Source: Anthopleura xanthogrammica (lineage: Eukaryota > Cnidaria > Anthozoa > Actiniaria > Actiniidae). Taken from it: a stretch of 64,000 bases of DNA. The stretch is from assembly GCA_964019055.1 (NCBI GenBank), contig OZ025221.1, positions 2,153,713-2,217,712 on the forward strand. The letters are read 5' to 3'. A program made the translations under genes and the position numbers. The notes under the pieces are model-generated. The model was given only the letters and a program-made list of their open reading frames with translations. It did no database searches and had not been told where the DNA came from. Position 1 is the first letter of the stretch. Every line of letters begins with the position of its first letter. Shown piece by piece: positions 24,501 to 31,827 of this stretch.

Positions 24501-25572
24501 TAAAGTTCGTGTGTGTGTGCTCTGTGAGTTATCCGTACGTGTCCTGACTTAGATCCACCAGAGGTACAGTAGCCTCCTTTGCAGACGTTCGTAGGGTCGT
24601 CACGTCGTCACGCAACGTTTGTATTGCGTGACGACCCTAAGAGCGTAGGAGGCTCGACGCGAGGTAAAGGTACCTTTAATAACTTTCTGTTTTCTTGTAT
24701 AGTTTGGACAATATATCCCATCAGCTTTTTCATCAGGGCGATGCGAATAAATATGCGACCAAATCCCTGATACGTCTGCACCTGCGGAAATAAACCAGAT
24801 ATGCACACAGTTGGTGAGTTTATCGATTGGTGGTCAAAATGAACGGTTTTTGATTGTGGCACAAAATACCTTCTTTGAAGATTTGGTGAATGTGATGGCG
24901 TGTAATAGTGCCAATGACTGCCTGTTAAGAGATGACCAGTTAGTTCTCAACAGTTTTTCGAGATTAATTTATACATGGAGAGGAAAAGAGAAAAGAAGAG
25001 TAGAGAAGAGAAGAGAAGAGAAGAGAAGAGAAGAGAAGAGAAGAGAAGAGAAGAGAAGAGAAGAGAAGAGAAGAGAAGAGAAGAGAAGAGAAGAGAAGAG
25101 AAGAGAAGGCAAGGCAAGGCAAGGCAAGGCAAGGCAAGGCAAGGCAAGGCAAGGCAAGGCAAGGCAAGGCAAGGCAAGGCAAGGCAAGGCAAGGCAAGGC
25201 AAGGCAAGGCAAGGCAACATACAGGAAAACGCAAACTGTTTCAGGTAGTGGGAAAGTGATATATACCTATGTTGTTGTATGGCGCACGAGTTGGGGAGAG
25301 CTTCTGCCCAGCACCAGTAATCCCATTTCTTCAGGCCAAACCCAAGCACTGAACCTGGATAAAAACAACATCAATCATCAATAGGAATCCATGCATCCCA
25401 TCTCGTTAATTCACACTCATTCCCATATATCCATCAATTCTGTCCAATCCCCTCCCAAAAAGAAAAAAGGAAGAAAGAACGAAAGAAAGAAAAAATTGAA
25501 GAAAAAGAAAAAAAGAAAAAGAGGATAAACGAAAAAAAGAAAGGATGAAAGAAAAAAACGAACCAACAAACG

Positions 25573-25661
<89 letters not shown>

Positions 25662-27291
25662 GAGAAAATTGAAGAAAAAGAAAAGAAGAAGAAGAAGAAG
25701 AAAAAAAAAGAAAACAACGAAACTACGAAAACGACGAAAATATTCGTGTTCCTTATGTTATTTAATGAAAACCTTTCATCGCATCGTTTAGATACTAAAG
25801 ATAATGTTCGTCATTTTGTCACTATGGACTTGAACTTCGTAATGACCCGCGATAACCACAATGTGGTCATGCAGTCACACAATCTTTTAGTTCATAGTTT
25901 TTGCAGCAATTAAGATTTTTTACATAATACACCAAGTAACAGAAACTTTCAGGGCTTCAGAGTGTACAACGTTTAGCTTTTGTGAGAAAATAATAAATTA
26001 TTTCATCTGTATTTTTTGCCTTGAAAATTTTCTGTAAATATTTATGTCACAGAGTCAGGAGTGAGGAGAGATTATGGTGCTTAGTTTGTTGACCTCAACC
26101 ATTTTTCTCCAGTCGAAAGATTTCTTTACAGTGAGGACACTCGAACCCTGAACACTTTGAGGTTTTTTCATACTCTTTTTCTCCTTTATCCCTTGTGTGA
26201 ATCGATTGGAAATATGATTTATTTTGAACAATAAGATTATTTGAGTTCAGTGCTTCATTTTCAGAAGGTTTGAAGCAGTAGAAAGTTCATAAAATAAAAA
26301 ATATCAAGTGTTCATGGTTCGAGTGTCCTCACTGTAAGCCCCATTAAGTTTTTCTTTTCTTTATGCAAAATGAAGTCCGGGATTATATTGTTGAACATGG
26401 TTCATCAACCACCCTCAAAACAATCTAAATATATTCATAACATCGAGCTCGAACCCGTCGTCTTTCCTGTCCTTCATAATTAACTTTTCTTCAACTTTCT
26501 AAGCAAAACACGAAGTAAAAACGTTATTTTTTAAATCTTGTGGGATAAGTTATTTGTTTATTCTATAAAAGAAGCGATAAAATGTTTAGTTTTTGCCACG
26601 AAAAGAAAAGCAAATATATAATATATTTGACAAGTATTAGACCGGAATCTCGATCCAATTGCACCTGCTTTGATTAGTGTTTTGGTATTCGGAGCTTCAT
26701 AAATGAATGATATTCTATGGCGTTTTTTCGTGGATTTACGAAAAAATATAAATTAGAATATTAAAATCATTGCTTCAAACGCATTTCCCTAAATGCTTCG
26801 CTTGGATTCACTTCAAAGAATTGTGCTACGGAATTCCCAAGACAAATTTTTGATAATTTTTGGAATATTTCGCTTAAATACCTGTATCCAAGGAAATAAA
26901 TAAATGTATTTTCAATATGTTGTGAAAAAAGATCATATTTAGCTAAAATATAGCATGAAAATATTTTAGAAATCTAGTATTTTATCTTTGATGTTTAGTG
27001 AGGATTTACATCGCAAGGTACTTACGTTTTAGACCAATTCGTAGTATTCTTTCCAGTAGTCCACATATTGGAGCAAGAAGAATATGGTCATCACGAATAG
27101 GCTGTTTTTGCGAGCTTTCTAGACGAAGAACTAAGTCTAAAAACATCAAAAATAAGTAAAATATAACTTAGGGAATTCTCCATCGAAGCGTGAAAAAATA
27201 GGACAACGAACTCGAAGCCTAAAACTACTCATTCTCACTGACCTCGAAGGTTGTTCAATACAAGTTCACTTTTCAAATTTGCATCCGACAT
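15594..27291 (-). CDS. RUN-PDZ-PTB multidomain adaptor (20 exons)
   Basis: I reconstructed 20 coding exons with consistent GT-AG sites and phases, giving 441 residues: 27291-27243, 27136-27026, 25354-25267, 24921-24870, 24781-24674, 24250-24205, 23091-23033, 22200-22165, 21833-21781, 21394-21337, 20370-20299, 19691-19635, 19465-19311, 19090-19045, 18622-18557, 18015-17956, 17653-17571, 16524-16458, 16078-16054 and 15628-15594. Residues 1-165 look like a RUN domain ([47 protein letters not shown]). Residues 185-263 look like a PDZ domain (carboxylate loop ELGLVV, then [20 protein letters not shown]). Residues 264-315 are a linker. Residues 316-441 look like a PTB/PID domain ([17 protein letters not shown], then [12 protein letters not shown] at the C-terminus). 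RUN domains bind small GTPases, and PTB domains bind NPxY or phosphoinositides. I cannot name an ortholog. The introns hold many MITEs and long microsatellites. Confidence 0.82.
16260..16381. mobile_element. Palindromic MITE, family A (copy 2)
   Basis: A complete short copy of about 120 bp. It starts TAGACGCCTTGGAAGGTAGC and ends CACGTGCAAGGGGTCTATTT, with the shared core CAATTCTCAGGAGATTGAA. It lies in an intron of the RUN-PDZ-PTB gene. Confidence 0.75.
17055..17410. mobile_element. Long inverted-repeat element, family F
   Basis: About 355 bp forms one large inverted repeat. The left arm contains CAGTTTCACATTCGGTGGAA and GGCTTAGCCTCGTTTATAAG, and the right arm contains their complements in reverse order. 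The centre is about TTGCAAAAGTCAACCG. It is intronic in the RUN-PDZ-PTB gene. Confidence 0.8.
17722..17875. mobile_element. Small TIR element ending in AGAGGCGGATACAG-type termini
   Basis: AGAGCGGATACAGG at the left is mirrored by CCTGTATCCGCCTCT at the right. The interior carries a second inverted pair around GGGGGTGGAT and ATCCACCCCC. It resembles non-autonomous hAT ends and is related in style to 19916-20289. Confidence 0.65.
18717..19011. repeat. (GAAT)n/(GGAT)n microsatellite
   Basis: A nearly 300-bp tetranucleotide array runs from GAAC/GAAT units into GGAT units. It is intronic, 34 bp from the 3' side of exon 19090-19045 of the RUN-PDZ-PTB gene. On the minus strand it translates as Ile-His-Pro-Ser repeats, which is an artefact. 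Confidence 0.95.
19508..19600. repeat. (CACAG)n pentanucleotide array
   Basis: About 18 perfect ACAGC units, between exons 19691-19635 and 19465-19311. The array ends close to the acceptor side of the next intron. Confidence 0.95.
19916..20289. mobile_element. hAT-like TIR element (CAGGGGCGGATCC)
   Basis: The left end CAGGGGCGGATCCAGGGG and the right end TGCCTCCGCCCCTG form a terminal inverted repeat. A second internal terminus (CAGAGGCGGATCCAAGGG) starts near 20031, so two related elements may be nested or joined. It is intronic, ending 10 bp from exon 20370-20299. Confidence 0.65.
20415..20775 (-). mobile_element. tRNA-derived SINE with (ATT)-type tail
   Basis: The minus strand has an A-box (TTGGCTCAGTTAATTGAGC) and a B-box-like GGCTCAATTCCCC. 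A body of about 250 bp follows (including GTAAGCGCCTTTGATTACAC), and it ends in an ATT-rich tail. Head, body and tail are all present, so it looks like a full-length SINE inserted in the RUN-PDZ-PTB gene on the same strand as the gene. Confidence 0.75.
20803..21260. mobile_element. Long inverted-repeat element, family G
   Basis: About 458 bp. The left terminus AAAGTGCCTATCAACCCTGA is mirrored at the right end. The inner arms also match (CAAATGAGATGACGTCAA and complement; CTACATGTAGGGTA and complement). The centre is AT-rich with no frame. Confidence 0.8.
21915..22050. mobile_element. Palindromic MITE, family A (copy 3)
   Basis: Starts TAGACCCCTCTCACATGACG and ends CCGCAAGGGGTCTATA, with the core GGAGGACAAA and its mirror TTTTGTCCTCC. 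Intronic in the RUN-PDZ-PTB gene. Confidence 0.8.
22258..22482. mobile_element. Palindromic element, family E (copy 1)
   Basis: The left arm includes CCCTGCGCCATCTTGAATGG and GAAGCGAGACGAACGGTAAG, and the right arm is their inverse ending GGGAACTGCGAAGGGGACTA. A second copy lies at 23321-23505. Intronic, with no coding capacity. Confidence 0.8.
22787..22925. mobile_element. Palindromic MITE, family B (copy 3)
   Basis: The left arm ACCACGAGTCATTCCCTAGA and the right arm ATTCTCAAGAGAATGACACG flank the conserved ATGAGAAGACACATGAAT core. It lies between exons 23091-23033 and 22200-22165. Confidence 0.8.
23321..23505. mobile_element. Palindromic element, family E (copy 2)
   Basis: The same arms as 22258-22482 (CCCTGCGCCATCTTGAA; CAAACGGTGAGCTTGCAGTG and inverse), with the right arm shortened before the CTACCTTTCAAGATGG part. 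Confidence 0.75.
23662..23773. mobile_element. MITE family D, right half (copy 2)
   Basis: It matches the right half of 2129-2308: TTTTCCCGGAGCCTCGCCTT, then TTGCTTTGTGCATGATCACT, ending ATCGAAAGTGGGCTATAG. It abuts the family-A copy that follows. Confidence 0.7.
23769..24150. mobile_element. MITE family A (copy 4), interrupted by a second MITE
   Basis: The left terminus TATAGACTCCTTTCACATGACG and the right part AGCAGCTCAATTTGGAGG to TGCTGCAAGGGGACTATT are both present. The element is split after GACGTC by the 239-bp insertion at 23796-24034. Confidence 0.75.
23796..24034. mobile_element. Nested MITE with TAA target duplication
   Basis: The ends AGG-x-CTGACACACGATGC and its diverged inverse CGCGTGTCCGCGCACCT form a TIR. 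TAA flanks both sides inside the host family-A element, and the interior is rich in GTCGCA and GCAAC inverted motifs. A 3-bp TAA duplication is typical of PIF/Harbinger elements. Possible relatives with GCAAC-rich interiors and similar ends lie near 28090-28195 and 42540-42645. Confidence 0.7.
25003..25216. repeat. Compound (AAGAG)n-(AAGGC)n microsatellite
   Basis: About 100 bp of AAGAG pentamers switch at about 25107 to about 110 bp of perfect AAGGC pentamers with no break in register. It is intronic, between exons 25354-25267 and 24921-24870. All open frames across it are artefacts. Confidence 0.95.
25577..25690. repeat. (GA)n array
   Basis: About 70 bp of uninterrupted AG dinucleotides, followed by AAAGAG and AAGAAG variants. 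Flanking sequence from 25450 is also almost pure purine on the plus strand. Intronic. Confidence 0.95.
26124..26338. mobile_element. TIR element with GTGAGGACACTCGAACC ends
   Basis: The left end TTTACAGTGAGGACACTCGA and the right end TCGAGTGTCCTCACTGTAAG are inverse copies, with a further inner match (GAACACTTTGA and TCAAGTGTTC). About 215 bp, with no coding capacity. It sits in the long first intron region of the RUN-PDZ-PTB gene. Confidence 0.7.
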
Positions 27292-28444
27292 TTTGGAACT
27301 ATATTTTCTTTAAATTTCCATTTTCGTGCTCGCTATATCTTCGAAAGTTTAAGCCTGTAATTTCCATTAACCCGCCGAGCGATTTCAACGCATTCAAGCG
27401 AATTTAGGATTTCTCAGGTTTTGTTATTCAAATTTGACCTGTGATCATTGGTCATAAAACTAAACCTGATAAATTAAACATAATTTTCCCGGCCTATCGT
27501 AGGAATTCATAGTATATTTTTCCCGCGTTTTGAACTCTGGAAAAATTGGTTAAAAATTAACACTAATATTTTGTAGTAAACTTAATACTTTTTTGAGAGA
27601 ATCAAGTTTATTATTTTGAATTTTCAATGGATATTTTGACTTCATTAACTGAAGTGAACTGAAGTGTGGATCAAAACTTCATGCGTGACAAAACACCTTG
27701 TTTATTCTTTATTTTTTATTCTTTGTTTCTAAGGACTGAAGATTATCTCTTATTCCAAAAAGTTCATACCAAAAAAAAAAACTTATAAAGCTTCGCAGCT
27801 CTCGTTATCCCTAAAACTAATTTAATTGTCTATTATTCCTGGTTCCTTTCCTTGTTATTCCCCTACTTTGTGAGTAAAATTTTCAGTATAATTTCCCCTT
27901 GGAAATCTTATAAAAAAATTGCTTAAAATTATCACAAACTAAACCCCTTCCCCATAAAAACTTACGCTATACATGTACCTCCCAGTTCATTGGCATTATT
28001 TTACTATATTTAATACGAGACTGCGTTGAATTGACAACAATACGCGGGCAAAATTGGTCGAAATTTTGTAGGCAATCGATATTTTGCGAGCCATGTCACA
28101 CGATGCAATTTGTTGCACGCAATGCTAGTACTTCATCAGCGACATTGCTCCAAAATTGCGCGTAATGTTGCACTGTGTGTCTGCGCTTTAACGTGTTGGT
28201 TTAGCCTGCATGGTTTTGGCTTTTACTGAAAAGACTCTCGTGGTTGTAGTTCACCGCGATAACTGATGATTAGCCACGCATATTATAGAGGCTTTGCACC
28301 ATCACGTGCTGGCAGCAATGACAGTTGGCAGGAACAATTGAATCTGGTCTAATATGATTTACATGAGAAAGAATTCAGCTTCCCTGGGGGTAGACTCTAT
28401 TGTTCCTGCCTTTAGGAATTAATTATTTCAAAATTAATTATTTT

Positions 28445-28464
28445 GAAAAAATAATTTGAATGAT

Positions 28465-28498
<34 letters not shown>

Positions 28499-28915
28499 CG
28501 AGATTTGTTAGTGTCTTGCAAGCAATTATTTGCCTCTGCCTTCGGCATCGGCAAATAATTGCTTGCTCGGCCACTAACAAATCACGATATTTCGCTCAAC
28601 CTCATAATATTTATTATTCAAATTATTTTTTCCGTCGTTTTGATTGGCCGAGAGAATAACATTGGCAGTAACGTTGCAATTGTCAACACGGCTCGCTTCC
28701 CCGACCTGTCAGAAAAGGACTTGGCATGTTTGATAGAAAACAAGAACAGCCAAAACACAAAAGAAATAATTTGAATGATAAAACAATTATTGAACTCACA
28801 AGATATCGTGATTTGTTAGTGTCTCGTTAAGTAATTATTTGCCTAGTGCCATTAGCATCGGCAAATAATTGCTTGCTCGCCCACCACTTAAAAACTTAAA
28901 AACCACGGTACTTTA
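28445..28915. mobile_element. Family H palindrome plus partial second copy
   Basis: 28445-28640 is an inverted repeat (ATTTGAATGATAAAACAATT; GCAAGCAATTATTTGCC and complement). A second, partial copy starts at about 28768 with the same ATTTGAATGATAAAACAATT and contains the same central stem. The two copies are direct neighbours about 130 bp apart. Confidence 0.7.
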
Positions 28916-29435
28916 CTCAATCTGTCCAACCTGTCAACTTTCGAATCAAAGCAGTGTAATGTATGACTTTTCTCAACCATTATGGCTAAATAAAGAAAAA
29001 ATGCTAAAGACGATGACACGTGTCATGAAAAAGGAAAACATTACGCCCAAGGAAAAAAAAAAGTATTGTAATGTATCATTTTTTTTATCAAAATAAACTG
29101 AGAAGACAAACTCGTAAAACTCGTTTCCAAAAAAAAAACAAAAACAAAAAAAAACAAAAAAAAAAAAAAACAAAAAAAAAAAAAAACAAAAAAAACAAAA
29201 AAAAAAAAAACACGAAACCTTTTGTTAGTGTTCGTATAGTGCATATATGACGTGAAATTTTTTTGGTCATTTTTAGTGATGAGAGGTGCTGAATTCGATT
29301 CCAGTATCAGAATCATGATTAAAAGAACCAAAAGCCATTTAAGCATTGCAATGACGTCACAAGTTGGTCAGGTGATCAAAGACACAAGCACGATCTTAAA
29401 GAAACAAAAAATGACACTTACAAATATGTTTTCAC

Positions 29436-29617
29436 GTCAGAAATGAAAAGAGCACCTCGATATTGGTAAGAAGGCAAAGTTTTAGCTCATAATGTTGAGT
29501 ATAGGAGAAATGGCATTAAATATAAAATTCAATATTTTATAAAGATTTGTAAGGAAAATATGCTCTGGATGGCAAGCTTTGGCAATATATATCGAGGTGC
29601 TCTTTTCATTTCTGATG
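29436..29617. mobile_element. TIR element with AAATGAAAAGAGCACCTCGA ends
   Basis: The left end GTCAGAAATGAAAAGAGCAC is mirrored by GTGCTCTTTTCATTTCTGA at the right. About 180 bp with an AT-rich centre and no frame. Confidence 0.7.
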
Positions 29618-29961
29618 TTCATTTTGACACAGCTGCTCGATTTAAGAGGGGTAGGGTCACGTGATCTGTTGCTGCAAAAAAAAGCCTATTCAGGCTAATG
29701 ATGCGGCGCTTAAACGAGTAAATATGGTAAATATTACTCTGTAGCTAGAAATTACTTTAACTTTATTAACTAAACTTTAAATATCTTAAGTTTACACTCG
29801 GTGTTCGTTTTATCTACAAGTTGGATTCCTAAAATATATCTATAAAGCCAACAATAGTTTTTTACATTTTCCTTCAATTTCCTATAAAAATACTGTTTCA
29901 CAAATATTTCAAGCCAGCTGAACTTATTTACATGAAATTATGAACTTGCACATGGAAAATA

Positions 29962-30099
29962 ACAGACCCCTTAAAGCACTTTGGAATTCAGCTCAGTTTG
30001 AAGGACAAAACAATAGTTTCAAATTCTCAGGAGATTGAAATTCTTTTGTTTTGTCCTCCAAATTGAGCTGCTTTGACGTCACGTGCAAGGGGTTCTATT
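29962..30099. mobile_element. Palindromic MITE, family A (copy 5)
   Basis: From CAGACCCCTTAAAGCACTTT to GACGTCACGTGCAAGGGGTT, with the core AAGGACAAAACAATAGTTTC and mirror TTTTGTTTTGTCCTCC. One of the better preserved copies. Confidence 0.8.
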
Positions 30100-30404
30100 C
30101 TTATCAGTTTATACTTGAAGAGCTTATTGAATCCAGTTTTCCAGCTGCTATCTCCTTATTTCTTTCTCTACTGGGCTACCTTTAACTACACTAAATTTGA
30201 CAGCCCATTCTGAGATGTCGTGAGCAAGTGTGAAGATACATTTGATGGAGTACAATATAAAAGCTTTCAAAAGTTTTGTCCTTGACAGGCAGAGATGCTT
30301 GGCTAAATCATCACTTATTCCCAAAAAGGTTGCTTGAGCCAAGAGAGATGATAAGAATAATCATCACCTATCGCATATCTCATTTGGCTCTAGCTGAAAC
30401 CTTT

Positions 30405-30640
30405 TTCCGGGACTCCGATGGGTGAAAGAGGCAGGGATGCTTGTCATACCTTTTAGGGGTTAATTTTCAATACTTGGTACCTTTTCGGGTGTTCAAATGA
30501 AAAAATAATAAACTACTGTGTAAAATCATCATTTGGTACCATTTAGGGGTGAAACTTGAAATTGTTATGACTACGAGAAAGAGAATTTTGGTACCTTTTA
30601 GGGGTCATTTTCAAAATTTCTGACAAGCATCCCCACTCTT
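30405..30640. repeat. Tandem TACCTTTTAGGGGT-type repeat with inverted ends
   Basis: Four diverged units of TACCTTTTAGGGGT lie at irregular spacing of about 45-65 bp. The outside ends are inverted (GGATGCTTGTCA and TGACAAGCATCC). The ends suggest a small transposon, the inside a minisatellite. Confidence 0.65.
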
Positions 30641-31010
30641 CTACATATGGAAGTCCCCCCCCCCCAAACCTTTTTTGAAAAATATTAAGGTATATGTTCC
30701 TTAGTATTATGAAAATAAGAAAAACTTAAAACAAGTTACTGAGTATACTAGGTAAAGCTTGGTACAATGTTGCTATTTTCAAATAAAATGCTGAATATTT
30801 TAAACATTAACTGGCTTAATATTCTTTTTATATATAAAAAACAAGCTGTAAAATTTGTCATAAATTTCCTTCATACACTTAAAAGAGCAGATTTGTTATG
30901 ATTTTTAAAATATTATCTTGCTCTATAAATCTGGTGATACAAATATGTTCCAGTTTGAAAATGAAGCAAAACTAAAAAATTAGAGCCTTTTCTATAGGTA
31001 ATAGTAAACC

Positions 31011-31345
31011 TATTACAGTCAAAACAGCTCAAGTGTAATCCCCAGGTTCCATAATGATTTCATTATTCGAATATTGAGTTGATTATTCACAGGAGTTTTC
31101 ATTAAAAAATTTAAAGACTCAGAACTTTACATTCATTTCACAACTAAAATTCTAAGGGATATGGCCTCCTTTCTGGGAAGTTTTTTTTTTTACTTTGATA
31201 TGGCAATTGTTGAAGAATCCAATCAAAACTCAGGTAGATAATTCATTTTCAAGTTTGGAGTCAAAGTGAATAATGAACTCAATATTCATATGATAAATTC
31301 ATTAATAAATTCTAGGGGGTACGCTTGAGCTGTTTTGACTGTAAA
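31011..31345. mobile_element. TIR element with ACAGTCAAAACAGCTCAAG ends
   Basis: The left end TTACAGTCAAAACAGCTCAA is mirrored by TTGAGCTGTTTTGACTGTAA. Inner matches (GAATATTGAGTT and complement) extend the arms. About 335 bp, non-coding. Confidence 0.75.
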
Positions 31346-31468
31346 ATTAGTAAACCCTAAAGTAAGTTTGGCAGGGCTATCATTCAACAGCATAACCTAA
31401 TATACCTAGCTACTGTATTAACCCACTGTCATCCTACAGATGTCCTACAGACACCTATACACCTCTTT

Positions 31469-31652
31469 AGCTTGGGATATAATATTTTCTCATTTCAGAC
31501 CACATCATTCCCCAGAGTATCATTTCTTTCTTTAGGTTCACACACAAGAAGATACATGAATATGGATACAACTCCAACAAAGAATCTTAGTCTCAAGAGA
31601 ATGACACATGGTCTGAAATGGGGAAATATCACCACCTATCTGAAAAGGTCTA
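31469..31652. mobile_element. Palindromic MITE, family B (copy 4)
   Basis: Starts TAGCTTGGGATATAATATTT and ends with ATGGTCTGAAATGGGGAAA and AAAAGGTCTA, with the usual core. Close to full length. Confidence 0.8.
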
Positions 31653-31827
31653 ATGATACTTTTTTAAGTTGCGGCAATAATTGTGCAATCCAGACAACTC
31701 TAGTCTAGAAGTGGCATACTTTCTTTGGCTACCACCTTAAATTTTTTCAGTGGCCTGTCAATTTAGTAATTTTTTGTGAGAAGCTTTGAAGCTGTTAAGG
31801 TTACAACTATTTAAAATGAAAAGTACT

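Larger units (their letters stand above)
27292..31827. other. Intergenic, repeat-rich
   Basis: No coding exon is supported. It separates two minus-strand genes and should contain the promoter of the RUN-PDZ-PTB gene just after 27291. Elements found: the H family (28445-28915), a poly-A/AC tract (29128-29211), TIR elements at 29436 and 31011, family-A and family-B MITEs, and a TACC-motif repeat. The rest is AT-rich unique-looking sequence. Confidence 0.55.

Noticed and set aside
24811..25349. Arg/Glu/Lys and Gln/Ala/Arg repeat frames
   Set aside because: Products of the AAGAG/AAGGC array. A true 52-bp exon lies next to it, but on the minus strand (24921-24870).
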